From assembly GCF_000024965.1 (NCBI RefSeq), contig NC_013530.1, positions 2,914,001-2,978,000 of the forward strand: a DNA stretch of 64,000 bases, read 5' to 3'. This DNA is from Xylanimonas cellulosilytica DSM 15894 (GTDB taxonomy: Bacteria; Actinomycetota; Actinomycetes; Actinomycetales; Cellulomonadaceae). Shown here one piece after another: positions 40,074-50,700 of this stretch; within the stretch, counting starts at the first letter, position 1, and every line of letters begins with the position of its first letter. The translations under genes and the position numbers were made by a program. The notes under the pieces are model-generated. The model worked only from the letters and a program-made list of their open reading frames with translations, was not told where the DNA came from and ran no database searches.

Positions 40074-41540
40074 CTACTGGACCTCGACCGGGTGCCCCTC
40101 GGCCGCCGTCTCGGCGGACGACTCCGCCTTCTGCTCGACCTTGGTGCCGGCCGGCGCGGGCGGCACGGCCGCCTTGCGGAACTCGTCGCGCGGGTCGTGC
40201 ACGGAACCGAGCGAGACGATCTCGCGGCCCATGAGGAACTGTCCGATCCAGCCGATGATGATGCGGATCTTGCGGTTGCCCGTCGGCATCGCCATCACGT
40301 GGTAGGCGCGGTGCGCCGCCCAGGCGAGGAAGCCGCGCAGCTTGAGGAAGCCGAACAGCTCCGCAACACCCTTGTACAGGCCCAGCGAGGCGACGACGCC
40401 GACGCTCTTGTGCTTGTACTCGACCGGCACGTGACCGGCACGCTTGGCGACGATGTTGTCGGCCAGCTTCTTGGCCTCACGGATCGCGTGCTGCGCGTTC
40501 GGCGGGCAGAACTTGCCCGGGTTGAGCACGTCCGGCACGGCCGCGCAGTCACCCGCGGACCACGCGTCGGCGACGACGTTGCCGTCCTCGTCCGCAACCT
40601 CGAGCGTCGGCAGCACGATGACGCGGCCGAGCTTGTCGACGGGCAGGTCGGACGCGTCCTTGAGCACCGGGTTCGCCTTGACGCCGGCCGTCCACACGAT
40701 GGTGTCCGACTCGAACTCCACGCCCGTCGACGTCTTGACGTGACCGTCCACGCACGACGACAGGAACGTGTTGAGGTGGAACTCGATGCCGCGCTTCTTC
40801 ATCTCTTCCAGGGCCCACAGGCCCATCGGCTCGGAGACCTCCGGCAGGATGCGGCCCGAGCCCTCGATCATCACGAAGCGCAGGTCCTCGGGGGTGATCG
40901 TCGCGTAGTTGCGCGTCGCGTAGCGGGCCATGTCCTCGATCTCGGCGATCGCCTCGACGCCGGCGAAGCCGCCGCCGACGAACGTGAACGTGAGCATCCG
41001 CTTGCGCAGGTCGGCGTCCCACGTCGAGGAGGCGACGTCCATGCGGTTGAGCACGTGGTTGCGGACCGCGATGGCCTCCTCCACGTTCTTGAAGCCGATG
41101 GCCGCCTCCGCGAGCCCGGGGATGGGCAGCGTGCGCGACACGGACCCGAGGCCCACGACCAGCTCGTCGTACGTGACCTCGTACGCCTCGCCCGCCTCGG
41201 GCTGGATGGTGACCTTCTTGGCGCCGTGCTCGATCCCCGTGACCTTGCCCTGCAGCACGTCCACGCCCTTGAGCGCCCAGCGGTGCGGGGCGACGACGTC
41301 ACGCGCCTCGATGTTGCCCGCGCCGGCCTCCGGGAGGAACGGGGCGTAGGTCATGTACGGGCGGGGGTCGACGACGACGATCGCGGCGTCGGACTTGCGC
41401 AGCTTCTTGCGCAGGCGGCGCGCGACGTACAGCCCGACGGAGCCGCCACCGAGCACCACGATGCGCGGAACCTTGCGGGTGCGGTGGGAACCCGCCGCAT
41501 CCTGGGCAGGGGTGACCGAGGTCAGGTCGTTCTGAGGCAT
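40074..41540 (-). CDS. ndh: Type II NADH dehydrogenase (NAD(P)/FAD-dependent oxidoreductase)
   Basis: The 488-residue flavoprotein passes electrons from NADH to menaquinone without pumping protons. The FAD loop 'VLGGGSVGLYVARRL' (about 28–42), the second nucleotide loop 'FVGGGFAGVEAIAE' and the flavin-contact 'WSAGDCAAVPD' are all present. An amphipathic C-terminal region ('IRIIIGWIGQFLMGREI') fits the membrane-binding part of NDH-2. The start is ATG 41540, directly behind a -10 box, so the mRNA appears leaderless. Confidence 0.88.
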   Translation of the reverse strand: MPQNDLTSVTPAQDAAGSHRTRKVPRIVVLGGGSVGLYVARRLRKKLRKSDAAIVVVDPRPYMTYAPFLPEAGAGNIEARDVVAPHRWALKGVDVLQGKVTGIEHGAKKVTIQPEAGEAYEVTYDELVVGLGSVSRTLPIPGLAEAAIGFKNVEEAIAVRNHVLNRMDVASSTWDADLRKRMLTFTFVGGGFAGVEAIAEIEDMARYATRNYATITPEDLRFVMIEGSGRILPEVSEPMGLWALEEMKKRGIEFHLNTFLSSCVDGHVKTSTGVEFESDTIVWTAGVKANPVLKDASDLPVDKLGRVIVLPTLEVADEDGNVVADAWSAGDCAAVPDVLNPGKFCPPNAQHAIREAKKLADNIVAKRAGHVPVEYKHKSVGVVASLGLYKGVAELFGFLKLRGFLAWAAHRAYHVMAMPTGNRKIRIIIGWIGQFLMGREIVSLGSVHDPRDEFRKAAVPPAPAGTKVEQKAESSAETAAEGHPVEVQ

Positions 41541-41546
41541 GGGACG

Positions 41547-41552
41547 AGTCTA
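41547..41552 (-). promoter_or_regulatory. -10 box of the leaderless ndh transcript
   Basis: TAGACT on the minus strand ends six bases before the ATG. No ribosome-binding site or good -35 box is visible. Confidence 0.5.
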
Positions 41553-41658
41553 CAGAGCGTCGGCTCGGCGCGCCGCCAACCCTTCCGTATACCTGCTCAC
41601 AGCGAGACGGGCAACGCGACACGAGGGTCTGGGGTGCCCGGGCGCCGCGCGAGGCACG

Positions 41659-43008
41659 TCATGCGCCGTCCGCCGACGTCAGGCTCGTCGGCTTCGGCTC
41701 GTGCCGCGTCTGCACGTCCTGCCCGGGCTCCGCCTTCTCCGGCGCGTCCTCGGGGTCCGGCGTCGGGGCCTCCGACTGCTTGGGCTCCGGCTGCTCCGAC
41801 TCCTGGCCCTCCGGCTCCTGGCTCTCCGGCTCCTGGCTCTCCGACTCCTCGGGCTCCGGCGCCCGCTCCGACGGCGCCGGGGTCGGCACGCCCTGCCGGA
41901 CGCTCGTCGGGGCCTTGAGGAACGGCCACGGCATGTCCTGCGGGCGCGCGCCCACCGCGGGCTTGGGCTCGCCCGTCTCGTCGTCGGTCGCCAGGTCGGT
42001 CTCGGGCAGCGCTTGGAGCGGGAACACGTTCCAGCGCGACCGGCCGTCGGTCGCGAGGCTGGGGCGGAAGAACCACTGGCCGTCGACGTCGGGCACCGCC
42101 CACGGCTGCCACTCCTGCCCCGGGGCGACCGTGCGGACCGCCCGCCCTCGGTCGTCGAAGAGCTGCACCCCGCGCAGCGGGTCGCCGTCGGCGTCGTAGG
42201 CGAAGAGGTTGGAGACCTGCTGGCCGTCCACCCAGACGCCGTCCATGCCCGACGGCGAGGCGGCGTCCCAGGCCACCGGGGTCCCTGCCGACCCGGTGGC
42301 CCTGCCCTCGGCGACCGCCGCCTGGTACCCGCGCGACCAGTCAGAGCCGTCGCCGTTCCGGATGCTGCGCTGCGTCGCGTCGACCAGCGGCAGCGCGAGG
42401 AGGACGGCGGCGACCGACGCCACCGTCACGAAGCGCGGCATCCACGCCCACGGCAGCCAGCGCCCGCGACCCCACTGGATGCTCACCGCCGTCGCCACGA
42501 CCACGACGACCAGGGACGACGTCTCGACTGGCACGAGCGTGAAACCGCGCCCGGTGAACGCGGCCGCGAACCAGCTGCCGATCACCCAGCCGCGCGCCAC
42601 CCACCACACCGGGACGAGATCGGCGAGCGCCTCGCGGAGCCGGTGCCAGCCGGGGGACGTGGTCAGCGGCGCCCAGGCCGAGGACCAGCCCTGACGGAGG
42701 CGAGACACCCGAGCGCGCACCGCCGTGCGCAGCCGCCCGCGACGCCGTGCCGCGACCGGGGCCGGCAGCCCGGCGGCGGTGCGCAGCTCGTCCGCGTACC
42801 GGGCGGGCGGCCCGAAGAGCTTCGAGAGGTCGAGAGCGACGTCGTCGGGCCCGTCGGACAGGACCGGGGTGCGGTCCGCGACCGCCTCGGCCAGGTCCGC
42901 CTCCAGCCCGCTCGTGAGGTCCTCGACCAGGTCGGGACCGAGGTGGGCCAGGTGGAGCCGCACGGCCTGGGCGTAGCCGCGCACGTGCGCGTCGAGCATG
43001 GTGGTCAT
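41659..43008 (-). CDS. Membrane protein of the PadR-associated (HAAS-like) type
   Basis: The 449-residue protein has an N-terminal soluble helical region ('HLAHLGPDLVEDLTSGLEADLAEA', read in parts) like the HAAS/DUF1700 domains that accompany PadR regulators. Three or four membrane helices follow (about 140–230), then an extracellular or cytoplasmic domain. The tail (about 375–449) is rich in Pro, Glu, Gln and Ser, with QEPESQEPEGQES-like repeats. The gene overlaps the padR-type gene by one base. Function is unknown; I infer a membrane partner whose level the PadR protein controls. Confidence 0.65.
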   Translation of the reverse strand: MTTMLDAHVRGYAQAVRLHLAHLGPDLVEDLTSGLEADLAEAVADRTPVLSDGPDDVALDLSKLFGPPARYADELRTAAGLPAPVAARRRGRLRTAVRARVSRLRQGWSSAWAPLTTSPGWHRLREALADLVPVWWVARGWVIGSWFAAAFTGRGFTLVPVETSSLVVVVVATAVSIQWGRGRWLPWAWMPRFVTVASVAAVLLALPLVDATQRSIRNGDGSDWSRGYQAAVAEGRATGSAGTPVAWDAASPSGMDGVWVDGQQVSNLFAYDADGDPLRGVQLFDDRGRAVRTVAPGQEWQPWAVPDVDGQWFFRPSLATDGRSRWNVFPLQALPETDLATDDETGEPKPAVGARPQDMPWPFLKAPTSVRQGVPTPAPSERAPEPEESESQEPESQEPEGQESEQPEPKQSEAPTPDPEDAPEKAEPGQDVQTRHEPKPTSLTSADGA

Positions 43009-43343
43009 CACGCCGCCTCGTTCCTCTGGGTGCCGAGCAGGCCGCCGAGCGCGCCGACGAACTCCTGCCATTCCTTGCGCTGGGTGGTGAGCATCTGCCG
43101 ACCGAGCGGCGTGATGCCGTAGTACTTGCGGTGCGGCCCCTCGGCGGACGGCAGCACATAGCTGGTCAGCGCGCCGGCCGCGTAGAGCCGCCGGAGCGTG
43201 CCGTACACCGAGGCGTCCCCGACGTCGTCGAGCCCTTGGGATCTCAGGCGGCGCACGACGTCGTACCCGTACCCGTCCTCCGCCTCGACCACGGCGAGCA
43301 CCGCCGCGTCGAGCACACCTTTGAGCAGCTGTGTCATGTCCAT
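43008..43343 (-). CDS. PadR-family transcriptional regulator
   Basis: The 111-residue winged-helix protein shows the PadR pattern: 'LDAAVLAVVEAEDGYGYDVVRRL', 'GDASVYGTLRRLYAAGAL' and 'GPHRKYYGITPLGRQML', in which the last part is the wing. Short PadR proteins of this type control the membrane protein gene that follows. The ATG has GGGAGG upstream. A direct repeat about 35–65 bp upstream is a candidate operator. Confidence 0.9.
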   Translation of the reverse strand: MDMTQLLKGVLDAAVLAVVEAEDGYGYDVVRRLRSQGLDDVGDASVYGTLRRLYAAGALTSYVLPSAEGPHRKYYGITPLGRQMLTTQRKEWQEFVGALGGLLGTQRNEAA

Positions 43344-43377
43344 CGCGTCCCTCCCGATGACGATCTGGCGAACCGCA

Positions 43378-43407
43378 CACTACTGCGCACCCCGCACTAC
43401 TGTGCGC
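43378..43407 (-). promoter_or_regulatory. Direct repeat upstream of the padR-type gene
   Basis: CACTACTGCGC (43378–43388) recurs as CACTACTGTGCGC (43395–43407), offset by 17 bp. The position, 35–65 bp before the start codon, suits an autoregulatory PadR site. Confidence 0.4.
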
Positions 43408-43439
43408 TGCGACACGCCGTTGCCGGATGCGGGGTCGAC

Positions 43440-43507
43440 GGCCTCGAACGTCCCACGATGTCGCCGTCGCACCGGGCGACGCCGACATCTCGGGACGTTC
43501 GACGGCC
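43440..43507. terminator. Long imperfect palindrome after ppx
   Basis: Arms of about 32 nt (left GGCCTCGAACGTCCC..., right ...GGGACGTTCGACGGCC) pair with few mismatches around ACCG. It begins 10 bases past the ppx stop, so it likely terminates ppx. Its CGAACGT ends recall the TTTGAACGTA elements, but the inner sequence is unrelated. Confidence 0.6.
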
Positions 43508-43517
43508 CGGGGTCGGG

Positions 43518-44501
43518 CTACCGGATCGAGAGGGCGATGCCGTCCAGGATGTCGTGCTCGCTGGTGACGACGTGGGTGAGCGTCCCGCCCACGGCGGCGA
43601 CCTCGTCGCGCACGCGGCGGATCACCTCGGCCCAGATCAGCGCACCCGCGCCGACGACGTCGGCCCGCAAGGGCTGCAGGAAGCCGAGGGCGAGGCGCTC
43701 GTCGCGGGACATGGCGAGCAGGCCCTCGCAGGCGCGCAGCGTGTCATCGACCGTGAGCACCGCGCCGCCGATGCGGCTGCGGTCGTACTCGCGCAGGCCC
43801 AGCGCGAAGGCCGTCACCGACGTGACCGAGCCGGCGAGCCCGACGAGCGTCGTGGTGCGTCCGAGCGGCACTCCCCCGGCTCCCGTGGTGGCGGCGTCGA
43901 GGGCGGCGTGCACGTCCGCGCGGGCGGCCGCGACCTCGTCCGCCGTCGGCGGGCTGGTGTGCAGATGACGTTCCGTGAGCCGGACGGAGCCGACGTCCAT
44001 GGAGACCGCGGCCTCCGGCGTCGAGCGCCCGAGCACCAGCTCGGTGGAGCCGCCGCCCAGGTCGACGACGAGGAACGGCGCCTCGTGGGTGGCGCTCATC
44101 GGGCCGGTGGCCCCGAGGAACGAGAGCTGCGCCTCCTCGTCCCCCGAGATCACCTCGGCCTCGACCCCGAGGGCAGCGCGGATGCCGTCGAAGAACGCGT
44201 CCCGGTTGCGGGCGTCGCGCGTCGCCGACGTGGCGACGAAGCGGACCGCCTCGGCGCCCAGCGCCTCGATCACCTGCGCGTACTGGCGCGTCGCGTCGAC
44301 GGTGCGCTCGAGGGCCTCGGGGGCGAGCTCGCCGGAGCGGTCCACGCCCTGCCCCAGCCGCACGATCGTCGTGCGGCGGTCCACCTCGGTCAGCGTGCCG
44401 TCGTCGGCGACGTCGGCCACGAGGAGTCGCAGGGAGTTGGTGCCGCAGTCGACGGCGGCGACACGCCGGGCGCCGGCGGGAGCGGAGGCAGGCAGATTCA
44501 C
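43518..44501 (-). CDS. ppx: Exopolyphosphatase / pppGpp phosphohydrolase family (Ppx/GppA)
   Basis: The 327-residue protein has the ASKHA phosphate loops of Ppx/GppA: 'VAAVDCGTNSLRLLVADV' at the N-terminus and 'FLVVDLGGGSTELVLG' (about 145–160), with the catalytic Glu region 'VISGDEEAQLSFLGA'. It releases phosphate from polyphosphate or pppGpp. It is the short actinobacterial form. GTG 44501 has GGGAAGG eight bases upstream, and this excludes the palindromic element lying just before it. It follows DUF501 and ftsB, the usual actinobacterial order. Confidence 0.9.
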   Translation of the reverse strand: MNLPASAPAGARRVAAVDCGTNSLRLLVADVADDGTLTEVDRRTTIVRLGQGVDRSGELAPEALERTVDATRQYAQVIEALGAEAVRFVATSATRDARNRDAFFDGIRAALGVEAEVISGDEEAQLSFLGATGPMSATHEAPFLVVDLGGGSTELVLGRSTPEAAVSMDVGSVRLTERHLHTSPPTADEVAAARADVHAALDAATTGAGGVPLGRTTTLVGLAGSVTSVTAFALGLREYDRSRIGGAVLTVDDTLRACEGLLAMSRDERLALGFLQPLRADVVGAGALIWAEVIRRVRDEVAAVGGTLTHVVTSEHDILDGIALSIR

Positions 44502-44519
44502 GCGGACAACCTTCCCACG

Positions 44520-44580
44520 TTTGAACGTAGCGCCCGCTGTCGTTCTGGCGGCCAGAGCGGCAGTGGGCGATACGTTCAAA
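44520..44580. repeat. Large palindromic element, TTTGAACGTA family, copy 2
   Basis: Arms of 29 nt (44520–44548 and 44552–44580) pair with four mismatches or wobbles around CGG. The left arm TTTGAACGTAGCGCCCGCTG closely matches that of the element at 26379–26447. Both lie between a gene end and the next gene start. Confidence 0.8.
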
Positions 44581-44589
44581 GGGGGTAGG

Positions 44590-45111
44590 TCAGCAGGTGC
44601 AGCGGTCGCGGGACCACATCGGGGCGGCCCGCTCCAGCACCTCGTCGCCCAGCGGGTTGACGCCCGGGCGGGCCAGAGCGTGGGCCATCAGCACGTGCAG
44701 GCACTTGACGCGCGTGGGCATGCCGCCGGCGGAGATCCCGTCGATCTCGTCGACGTGCCCCAGCTCCTCGCGGTCGGCGAGGTACGACTCGTGCGCCCTC
44801 GCGTACGCCGCGGCCAGCTCCTCGTCCTGCGTGAGCCGCTCCGACATCTCCTTCATCAGACCGCTCGTCTCGAGCGTCGAGGCGGCCGCGACCGCGCGCG
44901 GGTGCGTCAGGTAGTACGTCGTCGGGAAGGGCGTCCCGTCCGGCAGGCGGGGCAGCGTGCGCGCCACCAGCGGGCGGCCGCACACGCACCGCGCGGCGAT
45001 GCCGGCGACGCCGCGGGCCTCCCGCCCGAGCTGCTCCGCGAGCACCTCGAGGTCGGCGGGAGTGACGGCGGAGCCGTCGGGGCTGGGGGTCTCAGGGACG
45101 GCGTCGGTCAC
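44590..45111 (-). CDS. DUF501 domain-containing protein
   Basis: The 173-residue protein of unknown function has the family pattern 'DLEVLAEQLGREARGVAGIAARC', read in parts, then 'PTTYYLTHPRAVAAASTLE' and a C-terminal 'GMPTRVKCLHVLMAHALA' with conserved Cys and His. Two cysteines near the N-terminal half (CVCG) might bind metal. The gene lies 20 bp after ftsB and is followed by ppx, a neighbourhood kept across actinobacteria. The GTG at 45111 has no clear ribosome-binding site. Confidence 0.85.
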   Translation of the reverse strand: MTDAVPETPSPDGSAVTPADLEVLAEQLGREARGVAGIAARCVCGRPLVARTLPRLPDGTPFPTTYYLTHPRAVAAASTLETSGLMKEMSERLTQDEELAAAYARAHESYLADREELGHVDEIDGISAGGMPTRVKCLHVLMAHALARPGVNPLGDEVLERAAPMWSRDRCTC

Positions 45112-45131
45112 CCGCCGATTGTCGCAGACGG

Positions 45132-45989
45132 CTACCCGCCCGCCCTGTCGCCGTCGTCGCCCTTCGCGCCGTCGCCGCCGTCCTCGCCGTCCTCGCCGGA
45201 CTCGCCCGGCTCCCCCGCGGTCTCGGCGTCGTCGCCCGTCTCCGCCGGCACGGCATCGGGCGTCCGCGGGCCGTCCGCCACCTGGACCGAGTCCCACAGC
45301 GTCGCGTACCACGGCGTGCCCGCCCCGCCGTGCCCGCCGACGACGCCCGCCTCGACCTGCTTGCCCGTCGCCGGGTCGATGTCCTCGACCACGTCCTCGC
45401 CGCCGATGGTGCGCCACACGTTGTCACCCGGCATGACGTACAGCAGCCGCTCGCGCGCCTGCCGCTCGATGAACGCACCGTCCTCCCACCGCTCCAGCTC
45501 ACGCTGCAGCCCGTCCGCCTGCGCCTGCCGCGCCTCCAGCTCGCCCCGGAGCTGGTGCAGCTCCATGGACTGCTGCACCGCCGCACGCACCGTCGGCACC
45601 AGCAGCACCGCGGCGATGAGCACGACGACGGAGAGCACCAGCAGCCGGACCGTGACCACCTCGGGGAGCACCAGCCCGTTGTGGGCCCGACGACGATCGC
45701 CGCGGGCCGGGCCGCCCGGCCGGTTGAGGATCGCGCGCACCCCCGCACCGCGGGCAGAGGCGGGGACGGAGCCGTTCGCCGTCGCCGAGGGGCGCGGGGC
45801 CGCCGGTCGAGCTGCCGCGCCACGTCCCGTCGTCGATCGGCCCGACGACGCCGCACCCCGTCCGCCCGCCGTCGTCGAACGCCCCGCCGTCGTCGGGCGT
45901 GAGGACGCGGACCGTCCGGTGGCACCACCCCGGGCCGCCGGCCGGGAGGCCGGGCGGTGCGACGACGAGGGTGGGCGGCGGGCAGTCAC
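45132..45989 (-). CDS. FtsB/DivIC-family septum formation initiator
   Basis: The 285-residue protein has a long, disordered, Arg/Ser/Ala-rich N-terminus (1–105), one membrane helix (about 110–132), a coiled coil ('LHQLRGELEARQAQADGLQREL') and the FtsB/DivIC motif 'IERQARERLLYVMPGD'. It would act in the FtsQ–FtsB–FtsL divisome complex. The C-terminal tail is highly acidic and Gly/Glu/Asp-rich. The gene lies between enolase and DUF501, as is usual in actinobacteria. Confidence 0.85.
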   Translation of the reverse strand: MTARRPPSSSHRPASRPAARGGATGRSASSRPTTAGRSTTAGGRGAASSGRSTTGRGAAARPAAPRPSATANGSVPASARGAGVRAILNRPGGPARGDRRRAHNGLVLPEVVTVRLLVLSVVVLIAAVLLVPTVRAAVQQSMELHQLRGELEARQAQADGLQRELERWEDGAFIERQARERLLYVMPGDNVWRTIGGEDVVEDIDPATGKQVEAGVVGGHGGAGTPWYATLWDSVQVADGPRTPDAVPAETGDDAETAGEPGESGEDGEDGGDGAKGDDGDRAGG

Positions 45990-46080
45990 CCCCCGATTCT
46001 GCCGACCCGCGGCGGATGACCTGGCCCGGCGCGCCGACGGTGGCCCGGCCGGGGAACGTCACACGGCGCCGGGGCCGGAA

Positions 46081-46129
46081 CGCACGACGGCGGGCCGGCC
46101 CTCCGGGTGGAGGGGCGGCCCGCCGTGCG
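46081..46129 (-). terminator. Hairpin downstream of enolase
   Basis: CGCACG..GGCGGGCC..CCCTCC pairs with GGAGGGGCGGCCCGCCGTGCG, with a small bulge. It lies about 75 bp past the enolase stop, beyond two copies of the dispersed repeat. Confidence 0.6.
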
Positions 46130-46136
46130 CGGGACG

Positions 46137-46192
46137 GGTGGTTTCGACAGGCTCAACCACCGGGTCGGGTGGTTTCGACAGGCTCAACCACC
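46137..46192. repeat. Two dispersed repeats downstream of enolase
   Basis: Two reverse copies in tandem (46137–46161 and 46168–46192) lie between the enolase stop and its hairpin. Confidence 0.9.
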
Positions 46193-46205
46193 CGGGAGGG
46201 GTGTG

Positions 46206-47591
<1,386 letters not shown>

Positions 47592-47716
47592 TCACTTGTG
47601 GTCTGACCGTAACACGCGCACCCCCGGCCGGGTCCTGGCCCCGGCTCAGTTCGCACCACCCGGCGAGCGCGGACGTCGCCCCAGGTGGGAGCAGTCCCGC
47701 GCGCCGGCCCCACGAC

Positions 47717-47758
47717 GACGCGCACCCCCCGGGAGCCTCGTCCCGGGGGGTGCGCGTC
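47717..47758 (-). terminator. Terminator of the first xylanase gene
   Basis: Perfect 18-bp arms (GACGCGCACCCCCCGGGA and its complement) with a GCCTCG-type loop lie 20 bp past the xylanase stop. The rest of 47490–47716 is the enolase promoter region; no gene is seen. Confidence 0.82.
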
Positions 47759-47778
47759 AGGAGCGGTTCAGGGCTTCG

Positions 47779-50700
47779 TCAGAGGCTCCCGATCCTCTCC
47801 CACGGGCCGTAGACGTCGCCCGGGGGCTGGTTGCGGGTCCACCAGCGGGCCCGCCAGACGTCGCCGTCGTGCGCGACGACGTCACCGTTGTCGAACACCC
47901 ACGAGTTCGTCCACGCACGGACGGGCTCGCCGTCGAACGTGCCGACGACCGCGCCGAGCTCCATCCACGAGCCCCACGGGCCGGACGTGACCGGGGACTG
48001 GTTCTGCGTCCACCACTGCGCCTCGAACACGCGGCCGTCGACGACGACCCGGTCACCCGCGAGGTAGACCCGCGAGGCGTCCCAGGCGTCGTACTCCGGA
48101 ACCTCCGGGGCCGCCGCCTCGACCAGGTGCCCCACGCCCCAGCGGGCCGTGGACTGGTAGCCGGTGCCCGTGGGCTCGGCCCACGTGTGCACCGCGTAGC
48201 GCGACCCGTTCCGGCCGTCGTTGACCTGGAAGTCCAGACCCTGGAACGTGTCCGCACCGCCGAACGGCACGTCGTCCTGACCGCCCGACTGACCCCGCAG
48301 CACGACGGCGAGCTCGACGACGTAGCCGGTGTCGGTCAGCGTGGTGGCCGAGGTGAGGCGGGCCGCCTGCGTGGCCGCGTCCCCGGTGCCGAACGACGTG
48401 GCGTTCTGCGCGGAGATGCGCATCTGCGCATCGTTCGGGCCGTAGTTGCCGGACTTGGTGTTGCCCAGGTCGAGGAACAGCTCGAGGGAGTCCTGGTTCC
48501 ACGGGTCGGGCGACGAGACGTCGACGACGGCGTCGGTCACCTCGGCCAGGACGTACAGCGTGTCCTCGCCGGCCCACAGGGTGCGGACCTCGGCGGTCGC
48601 GCCGTCGGCGGCACCCTCGACCGTCTTGGCCGTGGTCACCACGTTGGCGTCGGCCCACGCCGCGTCGATCACGCCGTCGACGACCGGCGCTTCGGCCGCC
48701 TCGACGACGTCGACGGTGGACAGCTCCTCCAGGAACGTGAGCGTCCCGGTCGAGCCCGGGCTGTTCCAGGCGCCGACGGCGGTGCCCGCCGCGGAGACCC
48801 GCACGTCGAGCTGAGCCGAGTCGCCCTCGGCGACGCCGGACAGCGGGACCTGGAGCACGGCACGCCAGCCGTCGCCCTCGTCGTCGATCACGAGGCCCTC
48901 GGCACCGCCCGAGACCGTGCCGTCCTTCGCGATCGAGACGACCGTGCCGTCCAGCTCGACCTCGACGGCGTCGGACGCGTCCGACGCCACCGACACGAGC
49001 AGCGTCAGGTGCTCCGGCGTCCAGCGCGGCACGAACGAGCCCGCGCTGCCGGTCAGAGGCTCGGCCGGCAGGTTGCGCCAGGCGGCGTCGTCACCCGCGG
49101 ACTCGTCGAGCGCGACGTCGCCGCCGAACACGTTGGCCGCGGTGAGCAGCGGCGAGACCTCGAGGCCGGCGGCACCGAAGTACGCCTCCTTGGCCTGCAG
49201 GCCGGCGTCGAACAGCACCGGTGCCTGCGCCGCACGCCACGACCGGTTGTCGGTCAGGCCCCACACCGTCACGCCGAACAGGTCCTCGGCGTGCGCGCGG
49301 AACACGTCGAACGCCTCGGCGTACCAGTGCCCCTGCTTGATGAGGTTGGCCTGGGTGACCGGCGTGCCGATGGTGACGTCGAGCTCGGTGACCGCCTGCA
49401 CCACGGGCAGGTCCGCGAAGCGGGCCAGCGCGGCGTCGAGCGAGGAGATCGGCGTGGAGATCGAGGCGTGGAACTGGTGGCCCACGCCGTCGACCGGCAC
49501 ACCCGCGGCGAGCAGGCGCTGCACGAGCGCGAAGTAGCGGTCCTGCTTGCCCGACTGCTCGGTGTTGTAGTCGTTGATGAACAGCGTCACCGGGCGGTCC
49601 GAGCCCTCGGCGGCATAGGTGTGGTTGAACGCCTCGTCCGCGTACTCGAAGGCCAGCGAGATGAACTCCTCGCCGAGCAGGTTGTACCAGGGGCTGCGGC
49701 GCAGTCCGTCACCGGCCTCGTTGGCGTCGGAGACGACCTCGTTGACGACGTCGATGCCGACCATCGGGTTGGTGTCCGAGCCGAACAGGCCGGAGTTGTC
49801 CGTGATCGCCTTGGCGACGTCGTCGATGTGCGTCCTGAGACGGTCGCGCAGGAACTGCTTGTCCGCCTCCGACGTCGTCAGGTCCGTGCCGTCCTCACGC
49901 TGGAAGAACCAGGCCGGCGTCTGCGAGTGCCACAGCAGGACGTGGCCGTACAGGCGCAGGTCGTTCGCGGCGGCGAAGTCGAGCAGCGTGACGGCCTCCG
50001 GGTGGATCCGGAAGTTCTGCTCCGCGTCGTACCAGGCCTCGACCTTCATGTGGTTCTCAGGCGTGATCTGGTTGAAGTGGTGCAGCAGCAGCTCGGACGC
50101 GTTGCCCGTGGTCTCCCGCGAGTCGATCGCCACGCCCGTGCCCGGGATGTCGATCGTGTCCTTGAGCGGGGGCAGCGACGTGTCGACGACCGGGGGCTCC
50201 GGCACCCACACGCGCACCTCGTCGACGAGGAACGGCGACACGTTGCCCGAGTTGTACTTGGCCTCGAAGTAGATCTCGGCTTCCGTCTCGTAGGTGGGCA
50301 TGGCGAACTGGCCGCCGACCTTGACCCAGCCGTCGTTCCGGACGCCGGTGATGGCGCTGAGGTTCGAGAAGGAGGCCGAGCCGTCCTTGACGGTGCGCGC
50401 CGACAGGGTGAGCTCGCCCGTGGGCTGGCCCTCGGCGAACCGCACCCAGGCCTCGAACTCGAGCGTCGCGCCGCCCACGCCCGCCGCGGCGACGTCGAAC
50501 TGCAGGCCGTCGCCGTCGGAGTCACGGTCGGAGACCTGCGCGGCGTGAGCGGTGTCGTTCGCGCCACCCTCGACCACGGCCAGCGTGGGCGTGGTGTCGT
50601 CCGGCTGGCGCGGGGTCCAGCCCTGCGTGGTCTGGTCCTCGAAGTCGGTGTCGATGACGACGGTGCCCGGCGTCGGGCCGTCCGGCGTGGTGGACGGCGT

